Shown here piece by piece: positions 34,402 through 42,197 of a DNA stretch of 64,000 nucleotides. Below the pieces are notes generated by a model, which did not search any database, was not told the origin of the DNA, and saw nothing but the letters and a program-made list of their open reading frames with translations. A program made the position numbers and the translations under genes. The stretch spans positions 2,751,001 to 2,815,000 of the forward strand of contig NC_008209.1 in the NCBI RefSeq assembly GCF_000014045.1, in the 5' to 3' direction. Each line of letters opens with the position of its first letter. Position 1 is the stretch's first letter. This DNA comes from Roseobacter denitrificans OCh 114. Lineage in GTDB: Bacteria; Pseudomonadota; Alphaproteobacteria; Rhodobacterales; Rhodobacteraceae.

Positions 34402-35102
34402 CGGCTTTGTCGTTTCCGCCCCTGTTTCAAGGGCAGGACACGCGCGGTGAGGATCCGCTGCGGTTTGCCTGTGCGCGTGCCGCTTCCGGGTGCGATGCGG
34501 GGCTGGTGTGCCATGATTTACGCGCCGATGTCCTGCGCGCATCCCTCGTGTTCGCCCCCGAGGTGCCGTTGCAAAAGGCCGCGATCATGCTGCCGATCTG
34601 CGGTATCGGATTTCAGAATGCGCTTGGCGCCCTGGCCCCGCCCGAGATCGCGGTGCATCTGGACTGGGCGGGCGGCATCAGGATCAACGGCGGCACGGCG
34701 GGAGGGCTCAAAATGGTCGCCTCACCGCCCAGCCCTGACCAGATACCGGACTGGATGGTGGTCGGCCTTGAACTGGCGCTGTGGCCCGCCAGTGCCGAGA
34801 CGGGCAATACGCCCGATGTCACCGCGCTGATCTCTGAAGGCTGCGGCGATGTAGAAGCCCCTGCCCTGCTCGAAGCATGGGTGCGCCACACCCTGGTCTG
34901 GATCAGCCGCTGGAGCGAGGATGGCCCGCGCCCTGTCCACACCGAATGGTCCGGGCTGGTGCACGGTCTTGGGGAAGCCACCCAGATGCACGGTCTTACG
35001 GGCGTGTTCAAAGGCGTCGACGAAGACTTCGGGATGATCTTGCAAAGCGACGATGACACCAGGATTATCCCCATCACCGATATCCTGACGGAGGTTCCAT
35101 GA
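34398..35102 (+). CDS. Biotin/lipoate protein ligase-like protein with DUF4444
   Basis: The 234-residue protein has a biotin/lipoate ligase-like fold signature in ALGALAPPEIAVHLDWAGGIRINGGTAGGLKM (split here over residues 74-107) and a C-terminal DUF4444 region (WSGLVHGLGEATQMHGLTGVFKGVDEDFGM). The usual ligase GRGRxGR-like loop is not obvious, so it may not be a true ligase. It overlaps both neighbours by four bases. Its job in the FDH accessory row is unknown. Confidence 0.78.
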   Translation: MTALSFPPLFQGQDTRGEDPLRFACARAASGCDAGLVCHDLRADVLRASLVFAPEVPLQKAAIMLPICGIGFQNALGALAPPEIAVHLDWAGGIRINGGTAGGLKMVASPPSPDQIPDWMVVGLELALWPASAETGNTPDVTALISEGCGDVEAPALLEAWVRHTLVWISRWSEDGPRPVHTEWSGLVHGLGEATQMHGLTGVFKGVDEDFGMILQSDDDTRIIPITDILTEVP

Positions 35103-35593
35103 AACTTGCCCGCGCCATCCATTTCGACGAAAGCGACACCCGCGTCTTCCACAGCCCGGCCCGAACCGGTGAATGGTGCCTGTCGGGTGGTTTCGAGTTT
35201 TCCAACTGGTCTGATGGCGATCTGGTCGGCAAGGCCAAACAGGCCTTCACCAATGGCTGGATGGGGTTGGAAACCTTCGGCCGCACGACCTTTGTGGCGG
35301 TCGCGCAGCTCGAACCCTTTGAACGCGAAGCGCTGGCCAAATCACTGGCGCAGCATTTCGTCAGCATTTACGGTGCGCCCTCGGTCGAGGCCGCAATGGG
35401 CACCGCCCTTGATGAAATCGACCAGATGATCGACCTTTGTGAAGATCACCCGCCCAATACACTGCTGACCATCACGCGCGAATTGACCCCCGCGGGGGTC
35501 AAGGAAAGCTATGGGATGATCGAGCCGCAGGATGCGGGCATCGACCAGTTTGCCGTGCACGGCTCACTGGACGACGAGCCGCACCAGCACTGA
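35099..35593 (+). CDS. DUF6505-family protein
   Basis: The 164-residue soluble protein includes RAIHFDESDTRVFHSPARTGEW near the start and a helical C-terminal half with ELTPAGVKESYGMIEPQ. It overlaps the DUF4444 gene by ATGA and is the last gene of the plus-strand accessory operon, ending three bases before the convergent tupA gene. I know no function; persistent pairing with the DUF4444 and Mrp genes suggests a shared task. Confidence 0.8.
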   Translation: MKLARAIHFDESDTRVFHSPARTGEWCLSGGFEFSNWSDGDLVGKAKQAFTNGWMGLETFGRTTFVAVAQLEPFEREALAKSLAQHFVSIYGAPSVEAAMGTALDEIDQMIDLCEDHPPNTLLTITRELTPAGVKESYGMIEPQDAGIDQFAVHGSLDDEPHQH

Positions 35594-35596
35594 GGT

Positions 35597-36403
35597 CTAT
35601 TGCGGCTGCGCGTTGAAGGTGAACAGCGTCTCGCCATTGATCATGTAGCTGTTGATCAATTCCGCCGCGCGCGGGCTGGTCAGCCAAGCCTCAAGCGCCA
35701 AAGCAAGATCGTTGCGTATGTGGGCGTGTTTCTCAGGGTTCGCAGGCAGATAGGCATATTGGTTGAACAACACCGGATCGCCCGCATAAAGCAGCGCCAG
35801 ATCCGCCTTGTTGCCAAAATTCAGCCAACTGGCGCGATCCGCCAGAATATACGCACCAAGTCCTGCGGAAGTATTCAGGCTCGCCCCCATACCGGCACCG
35901 ACTTCGCGATACCATGGGCCAAAGGCTGCTGCATCAAATCCCGCCTCTGACCACAGGCTGAGTTCTTTTTTATGCGTCCCGCTGTCATCGCCACGGCTGA
36001 CAAAGGCAGGTTCGGCGGTGGCGATGTTCTGCAAGGCCTCAACGGCCGAAGCCACATTGCTGATCGCCGCCGGATCGTCCGAGGGACCAATAATCACAAA
36101 GTCATTATACATGATTTCGCGGCGATGCGTGCCATAGCCATCGGCAACAAAGGCTTCTTCCGCGGTGCGCGAATGCACCAGTATCGCATCCACATCCCCG
36201 GCCTGCCCCAGCCGCAATGCCTGCCCGGTGCCGACCACCAGCAACTGGACATCCAGATCAAGATCCTCCTTGATCGCGGGCAACAACACATCCGACAGAC
36301 CCGAGTTTTCAAACGAGGTCGTCACGGCCAGCTTCATCTCATCTGCCAGGCTTGCACTGGCCATGAAAACTGCGCTGAGCGCGCATAGGAACCGATGTAT
36401 CAT
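35597..36403 (-). CDS. tupA: Tungstate-type ABC transporter substrate-binding protein
   Basis: This periplasmic binding protein of 268 residues has signal peptide MIHRFLCALSAVFMASASLA. The mature start MKLAVTTSFENSGLSDVLLPA is of the TupA type, with LLVVGTGQALRLGQAGDVDAILVHS, RGDDSGTHKKE and a C-terminal AELINSYMINGETLF that TupA/WtpA-like proteins share. It overlaps tupC by ATGA and is the last gene of tupBCA. Tungstate specificity is known for the family; it is likely here because a formate dehydrogenase is close by. Confidence 0.9.
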   Translation of the reverse strand: MIHRFLCALSAVFMASASLADEMKLAVTTSFENSGLSDVLLPAIKEDLDLDVQLLVVGTGQALRLGQAGDVDAILVHSRTAEEAFVADGYGTHRREIMYNDFVIIGPSDDPAAISNVASAVEALQNIATAEPAFVSRGDDSGTHKKELSLWSEAGFDAAAFGPWYREVGAGMGASLNTSAGLGAYILADRASWLNFGNKADLALLYAGDPVLFNQYAYLPANPEKHAHIRNDLALALEAWLTSPRAAELINSYMINGETLFTFNAQPQ

Positions 36404-37110
36404 CCGATGATATCTCCTCTGAAAAATGCTTGTAATTCAGGTGTCTGCGGCGTCGCAAAGAAAGCCTGCGCAGGCCCGGATTCTCTCACAGCGCCATCCA
36501 GCATAAAAATCGCATCGGTTGCAAGCCGCTTTGCCTGACCGAAGTTATGCGTGGTCATGATGACGCGTGTGCCGGCATCCTGTGCCTCCTGCAACAGCGC
36601 CTCGATCGCGCGGGTGGAGGGGCCATCAAGGTTGGCGCAGGGCTCATCGAGAAACAGCACTTCGGGGCGGCGGATCAAGGCCCGCCCCAAGGCCAGACGT
36701 TGCTTCTCCCCGCCCGACAAGCGCGTCGCGGGCAGCGTCATGCGGTCCTGCAACCCGATCCGATGCGCCCAATCGCGCACCTGTGCCTCCACAAGGGCCT
36801 TTGGTGTTTTACGCAGCTGCAGCGGATAGCGCAGATTATCCCCGACGGATCGACGCAGCATGATCGGCGTCTGAAACACATACCCCTGATGATGCCGCGC
36901 TTCGCGGTCAGGCACCGCCCACGCCACGCGACCGCTGCTGATCCGCTCCACCCCGTGCATGACTTTCAACAGCGTTGTCTTGCCACTTCCGTTCGGCCCC
37001 AGAATGATCGTGCAACCGCCCGGCGCGAGCGACAGGCTGACCGGCCCGAGCAACCGCTTTCCACGCCGTCGCACAAAGACGTCTTTCAGCACCAGTGGCA
37101 GGATAGACAT
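36400..37110 (-). CDS. tupC: Tungstate-type ABC transporter ATP-binding protein
   Basis: The 236-residue ATPase has Walker A LGPNGSGKTT, Q-loop YVFQTPIMLRRSV, signature LSGGEKQRLALGRAL and Walker B EVLFLDEPCANLD. It lacks a C-terminal TOBE/Mop regulatory domain, unlike ModC in this window, as is usual for TupC. The ATG at 37110 overlaps the tupB stop by one base and has GAGGGG upstream; an ATG six bases earlier is an alternative. Confidence 0.92.
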   Translation of the reverse strand: MSILPLVLKDVFVRRRGKRLLGPVSLSLAPGGCTIILGPNGSGKTTLLKVMHGVERISSGRVAWAVPDREARHHQGYVFQTPIMLRRSVGDNLRYPLQLRKTPKALVEAQVRDWAHRIGLQDRMTLPATRLSGGEKQRLALGRALIRRPEVLFLDEPCANLDGPSTRAIEALLQEAQDAGTRVIMTTHNFGQAKRLATDAIFMLDGAVRESGPAQAFFATPQTPELQAFFRGDIIG

Positions 37111-37832
37111 CACCATCGCCCCTCACGCTCCGTCCGCGACAACCAGTGAATGGCGATATTGACCCCGATGGCCAGCGCGATCAGCACAAATCCAAGCGCC
37201 AGCGCGAGGGCAAAATCCCCCTTGCCGGTCTCGAGAGCGATGGCCGTGGTCAGCACCCGCGTGGCGTGATCGATGTTCCCGCCGACGATCATGATCGCAC
37301 CGACCTCGCCGATGCCGCGCCCGAAACCGGCCAGCGACGCCGTGAGCAGATTGCGCCGTCCATCCCAGATCAGCGTCTTGACCCGCTGCCACTGCGATGT
37401 GTCGAGCGAAATCAGCAAATCATGGTACTGCGCCCATAACTCGCGCATCGCCTGATGGGTGATCGAGGCGATCAGCGGCGTGATGATTATCACCTGTGCA
37501 ATGATCATGGCCGTGGGTGTGAACAACAGACCCAACACCCCGAAAGGCCCGGACCGCGACAGCAGGATGTAAACGACCAGCCCGACCACCACCGGCGGCA
37601 GGCCCATCAGCGCATTGAGCAGCGAAATCACCAGACGCCGGTAACGAAATCGACGGATGGCCAGAAACGTCCCCAGCGGCAGCGCAATAGCCGACCCGAT
37701 CACCAGAGCGGTCAACGTGACCTCCAGAGAGCGCAGGCTGATTTCAACAAGGTCCGGGTCAAGCGTCACTACAAGCCAGAAAGCGGCGGACAGGCCTTCG
37801 AAAATATCGTTCATCAGATGCGGAAAGCCCAT
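37110..37832 (-). CDS. tupB: Tungstate-type ABC transporter permease
   Basis: This integral membrane permease has 240 residues and about five to six spans (ALVIGSAIALPLGTFLAI; VVVGLVVYILL; MIIAQVIIITPLIASI; GFVLIALAIGVNIAIHWL). The coupling loop includes GFGRGIGEVGAIMIVGGNIDHATRVL (split), characteristic of TupB. ATG 37814 is an alternative start. It is the first gene of the tupBCA operon. Confidence 0.92.
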   Translation of the reverse strand: MGFPHLMNDIFEGLSAAFWLVVTLDPDLVEISLRSLEVTLTALVIGSAIALPLGTFLAIRRFRYRRLVISLLNALMGLPPVVVGLVVYILLSRSGPFGVLGLLFTPTAMIIAQVIIITPLIASITHQAMRELWAQYHDLLISLDTSQWQRVKTLIWDGRRNLLTASLAGFGRGIGEVGAIMIVGGNIDHATRVLTTAIALETGKGDFALALALGFVLIALAIGVNIAIHWLSRTEREGRW

Positions 37833-38040
37833 GCTCGCTTCGGTCCGGCGAGACTAAGATATGCGCCGCGAGACTGCAATCATTCGCCCCCACCCGCCGG
37901 GCAGTTTTTTCATATGCGCTTTCACAGCCTCCACAGTTCTGCCAAGGAGGGCGTGCCGTTCACCGCGCTGGAATGTCCTTTGAACCCTGCATCACCTTTC
38001 GCCTTCGCGCCGCTGCGCCAATTTCGCGCGCACCAACACC

Positions 38041-38784
38041 ATGACCGGTGAACAGATCCTTTTCATCGTTCTGGGCGCCGCTGCCGGCGGCTTCATCAAC
38101 GGGCTTGCCGCCTTTGGCACAGCCCTTTTCGCACTGGGGTTCTTTTTGAGCGTGATGACGCCGGTTCAGGCCGTGACCCTGACCGTCACCCTGAGCATTT
38201 TCAGCGGGCTGCAGGGTCTCTGGGTCGTCCGCCATGCCATGCTGGACAACACCGCCCGTCTGGCGCGGTTCATCATACCGGGCTGCCTCGGGGTGCCATT
38301 GGGTGTCTGGTCCCTGCACCTGATTGATGTGAGCCTGCTCAAACTGGTCATTGCCTTCTTTCTGATCCTCTACGGCGGATACTTCACATGGCGCAGCAAC
38401 CTGCCGAAAATCCGCGCAAAAACGCCCGTTATTGATGCAACAGTCGGGTTTTCGGGCGGTGTGCTTGGCGGGGCCGCATCGCTGTCGGGTGCCTTGCCCA
38501 CCATGTGGTGTTCCATCCGGGGTTGGCCGAAAATGGAAACCCGCGCGGTGCTGCAACCCTATAATATGGTCATCCTCACATGCGCTGCCGTCATGCTGGG
38601 TCTGCGCGGCGCCTACACATCGCAAACCCTTGGGTTCCTGGCTCTGGCGATCCCCGTTTCGATCCTGGCAGCCCAGACCGGCATGATGGTTTTTCGCCGC
38701 ATAAGCGATGTGTTCTTTCGCAAACTGCTGATCAGCCTGACGCTTGTGTCCGGATGCGCCCTGTTGATTCGTGAAATCCTCTAG
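38041..38784 (+). CDS. TSUP (TauE/SafE) family membrane transporter
   Basis: The 247-residue protein has about eight hydrophobic spans and the family glycine motif GAAAGGFINGLAAFGTALFALGFF near the N-terminus, repeated in part as GFSGGVLGGAASLSGAL. TSUP proteins export sulfite, sulfonates or other organic anions. Its position between tungstate and molybdate transporters is odd; sulfite export or oxyanion handling is only a guess. It overlaps no real gene; modA begins 88 bases later. Confidence 0.85.
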   Translation: MTGEQILFIVLGAAAGGFINGLAAFGTALFALGFFLSVMTPVQAVTLTVTLSIFSGLQGLWVVRHAMLDNTARLARFIIPGCLGVPLGVWSLHLIDVSLLKLVIAFFLILYGGYFTWRSNLPKIRAKTPVIDATVGFSGGVLGGAASLSGALPTMWCSIRGWPKMETRAVLQPYNMVILTCAAVMLGLRGAYTSQTLGFLALAIPVSILAAQTGMMVFRRISDVFFRKLLISLTLVSGCALLIREIL

Positions 38785-38872
38785 CGTCTGGCGCAGCCAT
38801 TTGACGCCGATTGTGCCACCACAACGCGGGAAGCCTCTTGCGCCGCGCCTGTCGCTGCGGGACAACGGCCCT

Positions 38873-39649
38873 ATGTCTGACGTTTTGCGGCGCATCCTGT
38901 TCATCCTGGCGAGCGTTCTGTGCGCCACCGCCTGCCTGCCTGCGGCCGCAGGGCAGATCACGGTTTTTGCCGCCGCGAGCCTGAAGGAAGCGATTGACGA
39001 GATATCAGCCGATTTCACTCGCGCCACCGGCGTTGAGGTTGCGGCGTCCTATGCCGGATCCTCCGCACTGGCGCGCCAGATCGAATTTGGTGCCCCGGCC
39101 GATGTTTTTCTCTCCGCCAGCACGGAGTGGATGGACCACCTTGAGCACAACAACCGGATCGAACCAACCACCCGCTTTGACCTTGTGGGCAACCGGCTTG
39201 TTCTGATCGGCCCCGCCGCGCAGACGGCAGCTTTCGAGATTTCTGCCAATACGAACCTTTTGCACATGCTGGCAGGCGGTCGCCTCGCGATGGCCTTGAC
39301 CGATGCCGTCCCTGCGGGAATCTACGGAAAAACGGCCTTGCAGCGGCTCGGCCTGTGGGAGGGCGTCGCCCCGATGGTCGCGCAAACCGACAACGTGCGC
39401 GCGGCCCTGTCGCTGGTGTCGCTGGGTGCCGCGCCCTTGGGCATCGTCTATGCCACGGATGCGCAGGCGGATCAGAACGTCAGCCTGCGCGCCACCTTTC
39501 CGCCCCACACACACCCGCCCATCATCTATCCGGTTGCCTTGGTCAAAGGCGCAAAATCTCCACAGGCGCAGGCGTTTCTTGACTATCTCACCGGTGACGC
39601 GGCAGATAAGGTGTTCGCAGATCTCGGGTTTCTGGTGGGGGCAGAATAA
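38873..39649 (+). CDS. modA: Molybdate ABC transporter substrate-binding protein
   Basis: This periplasmic protein of 258 residues has signal peptide ILFILASVLCATACLPAAAG and the ModA mature start ITVFAAASLKEAIDEISADF. Oxyanion-binding elements SYAGSSALARQIEFGAPADVF and VPAGIYGKTALQRLGL are present. The start was moved to ATG 38873 because the 34 residues further upstream are not signal-like. First gene of modABC. Confidence 0.94.
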   Translation: MSDVLRRILFILASVLCATACLPAAAGQITVFAAASLKEAIDEISADFTRATGVEVAASYAGSSALARQIEFGAPADVFLSASTEWMDHLEHNNRIEPTTRFDLVGNRLVLIGPAAQTAAFEISANTNLLHMLAGGRLAMALTDAVPAGIYGKTALQRLGLWEGVAPMVAQTDNVRAALSLVSLGAAPLGIVYATDAQADQNVSLRATFPPHTHPPIIYPVALVKGAKSPQAQAFLDYLTGDAADKVFADLGFLVGAE

Positions 39650-39657
39650 AGCGTGCG

Positions 39658-40350
39658 ATGGACTGGTTAAGCCCGCAAGAGTGGAACGCCGTCGCACTGT
39701 CGCTGCGCGTCGCGTTCTGGGCCACGCTGTGCAGCCTGCCCTTTGCGCTGGTCACCGCACATCTTCTGGCGCGGGGTCGTTTTCCCGGCAAGCAACTCTT
39801 CAACGGCATCGTGCATCTGCCCCTGATCCTGCCGCCTGTGGTGACCGGGTACATTTTGCTGCTGACCTTCAGCATTCAGGCTCCCGTGGGCTATGCGCTG
39901 TCCCAGATCGGCATCGTCTTTGCCTTTCGCTGGACGGGTGCTGCGCTGGCGGCGGCCATTATGGCCTTTCCGCTGATGGTGCGCGCCATCCGCCTGTCCA
40001 TCGAGGCGGTGGACCCCAAACTCGAAGAAGCCGCCGCCACCCTCGGGGCCTCGCGGGTGTGGGTCTATCTGACGGTCACGCTGCCGTTGATCCTGCCCGG
40101 TGTTCTGGCGGGCAGCATCCTCGCCTTTGCCAAGGCCATCGGTGAGTTCGGCGCGACCATTACCTTTGTGTCCAACATTCCCGGCCAGACGCAGACGCTG
40201 CCCTCTGCGGTCTATGCCTTCTTGCAGGTGCCGGGGGCCGAAGGGTCCGCCCTGCGGCTGGTCGTGATTTCAATTGTCATCGCGATGAGTGCGCTTTTGC
40301 TGTCGGAAATCCTGTCGCGCCGGGTCGCCGCTCGGATTGGTGCCGCATGA
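39658..40350 (+). CDS. modB: Molybdate ABC transporter permease
   Basis: The 230-residue inner membrane permease has five spans and the ModB markers LPLILPPVVTGYILL and the EAA loop EEAAATLGASRVWVYLTVTLPLILPG, followed by AFAKAIGEFGATITFVSNIPGQTQTLP. It lies 8 bases after modA and overlaps modC by ATGA. Confidence 0.96.
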   Translation: MDWLSPQEWNAVALSLRVAFWATLCSLPFALVTAHLLARGRFPGKQLFNGIVHLPLILPPVVTGYILLLTFSIQAPVGYALSQIGIVFAFRWTGAALAAAIMAFPLMVRAIRLSIEAVDPKLEEAAATLGASRVWVYLTVTLPLILPGVLAGSILAFAKAIGEFGATITFVSNIPGQTQTLPSAVYAFLQVPGAEGSALRLVVISIVIAMSALLLSEILSRRVAARIGAA

Positions 40351-41444
40351 GCCTGTCTGTCTCTCTGAAACACGGGTTTGCGGGGTTTGATCTGGATGCG
40401 TCCTTCGAAGCACCCAACGGGATCACCATGTTATACGGGCGCTCGGGTTCGGGAAAAACGACCATTGTCAACGCGTTGGCGGGCCTTCTTCATCCGGATC
40501 AAGGCCATATTTCCATCGGTTCGCAAACCCTGTTTGACAGCAAGACGCGGCAGCATTTGCCCGCCAGCAAGCGGCGCATCGGCTATATCTTTCAAGAAGG
40601 GCGGTTGTTTCCGCATCTCTCCGTGCGCCAGAACCTCAAATATGGCCAGTGGTTTGCGCCCAGATCCGCCCCGCGCAGCGATTTTGAGCAGATCGTCGAC
40701 ATGCTGGGCATCGCCCCTCTGCTGGAACGGCGGCCCACCCGGCTTTCCGGGGGTGAGAAACAACGTGTCGCAATCGGCCGCGCGCTGCTGTCCAGCCCGC
40801 AGATGATCCTCGCAGATGAACCTTTGGCCGCATTGGATCACGCCAGAAAGGAGGAAATCATCCCCTATTTCGAGCGTCTGCGCGATGCATTGGGCATCCC
40901 GATCCTTTACGTCAGTCATTCCGGCACCGAAATCGCGCGGCTCGCCACAACGATCGTCGTGCTGCAGGACGGGCGCGTGGTGCGTCAGGGCCCTGCCGGC
41001 GCGGTGCTCAGCGACCCGGACGTCACCCCGCTCGGCGCGACGGCGGCGGGTGTCATGGTGCAGGGGCGCGTCGCGGCACAGCATCCCGATGGGTTGACAG
41101 AAGTGCAATCCGGCGGCCTTTCCTGGCTTTTGCCCGCCGCCGCCTATCCCGTCGGCAGCACCCTGCGCCTCAGGGTCGAAGCGCAGGACGTGATGCTGGC
41201 CACCGAAAAACCCCGGTCCATATCCGCCCTCAACGTTCTGCCAGCGACCGTCGCCACCCTGCGGCTTGGCGATGGTCCGGGCGCGCTCGTGCAGATCAAG
41301 GCGGGCGAGAACCTGCTTCTGGCACGGATCACGCGCCGCTCGGTTGAGGCGCTGAACCTGAAGGTGGGCACGCCCGTCTATGCAGTTCTGAAGGCCGTCT
41401 CGATCCCGCGCGGTGCCATTGGGGATCAACATCCGCGCCAGTAA
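40347..41444 (+). CDS. modC: Molybdate ABC transporter ATP-binding protein
   Basis: The 365-residue ATPase has Walker A YGRSGSGKTT, Q-loop YIFQEGRLFPHLSV, signature LSGGEKQRVAIGRALLSS and Walker B MILADEPLAALD. A C-terminal TOBE/Mop domain (ALNVLPATVATLRLGDGPGALVQIKAGENLLLARIT, split) can bind molybdate and trans-inhibit uptake. It ends 7 bases from the convergent isomerase gene. No modE gene is seen in this locus. Confidence 0.96.
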   Translation: MSLSVSLKHGFAGFDLDASFEAPNGITMLYGRSGSGKTTIVNALAGLLHPDQGHISIGSQTLFDSKTRQHLPASKRRIGYIFQEGRLFPHLSVRQNLKYGQWFAPRSAPRSDFEQIVDMLGIAPLLERRPTRLSGGEKQRVAIGRALLSSPQMILADEPLAALDHARKEEIIPYFERLRDALGIPILYVSHSGTEIARLATTIVVLQDGRVVRQGPAGAVLSDPDVTPLGATAAGVMVQGRVAAQHPDGLTEVQSGGLSWLLPAAAYPVGSTLRLRVEAQDVMLATEKPRSISALNVLPATVATLRLGDGPGALVQIKAGENLLLARITRRSVEALNLKVGTPVYAVLKAVSIPRGAIGDQHPRQ

Positions 41445-41451
41445 GGCCCCC

Positions 41452-42123
41452 CTAAAGGTAATCCGACACCAGCAGGTGCAGCGGTTCTTCGTCCTCCACC
41501 ACATCGGAAAAGCGGCCAATCGGCATCTCGAAAACATTATCGGTGCGGTCATCATTCACGGTTGAAACCTCCCCGATCAGACAATCACCTTTTTCCGCCC
41601 AGAAGGCGTGCCATATCCCGGGCATCAGCGTCACGCTCTCTCCCGGTTTGAGGCGCAAATGCGCGCCGGGCAAAAAGCGGCGCGCCAGCCCATCACAGGG
41701 CACCTCAAAGGGGGTATCACGGTCAATGCCGCCCTCTGGGTCGGATTGGAAAAGTTCGATCACCAGATCACCGCCGCCCCGGTTGATGATATCCTCGGCC
41801 TTGATGTTATGGCGGTGCATCGGTGACAGCTGCCTGTCGCGCGAAATCATGATCTTTTCGGCGTAAAGCATGCCACTGCCCTGCGCCAGATCCGCTGCCG
41901 TCCCGTTGCGGGTGGTAAACAGAAACAACCCCAATTCATCAAACCGGCCCTGCCCGTAATCCGTGATGTCCCAACCAAGGCCACGCGCGCGCAGGGTTTG
42001 GGCTGCGTCACTGCGCATCTGATCCGGTGTCCAATAGGCAAAGGGGGGCAGGATATAGCCAAAGCTGCGGATGAAAGCATCACTGCGTTTCACGATTTCA
42101 TTGACATCAGAGCGTTTCATCAC
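41452..42123 (-). CDS. D-Lyxose isomerase-like cupin protein
   Basis: The 223-residue protein of the D-lyxose ketol-isomerase family interconverts aldose and ketose sugars such as lyxose/xylulose or mannose/fructose. Metal-binding cupin residues are in SPMHRHNIKAEDIINRGGG and in the later LMPGIWHAFWAEKGDCLIGEVSTVND. The first ATG pair leaves the exact start open by one codon. It stands alone, tail to tail with modC and 74 bases beyond the start of the acyl-CoA ligase gene, so its pathway is not shown by neighbours. Confidence 0.85.
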   Translation of the reverse strand: MMKRSDVNEIVKRSDAFIRSFGYILPPFAYWTPDQMRSDAAQTLRARGLGWDITDYGQGRFDELGLFLFTTRNGTAADLAQGSGMLYAEKIMISRDRQLSPMHRHNIKAEDIINRGGGDLVIELFQSDPEGGIDRDTPFEVPCDGLARRFLPGAHLRLKPGESVTLMPGIWHAFWAEKGDCLIGEVSTVNDDRTDNVFEMPIGRFSDVVEDEEPLHLLVSDYL

Positions 42124-42197
42124 CGGGATCTCCGTTCAGGCGTGCATAGGCCGCGTCATACACCCGGCATCGGACGGGTTTCCAGCAAAAGCTGCCT

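Noticed and set aside
37960..39027. Minus-strand frame of 355 codons across the TSUP gene and start of modA
   Set aside because: The plus strand encodes an integral membrane transporter and a ModA signal peptide; the minus frame is a shadow.
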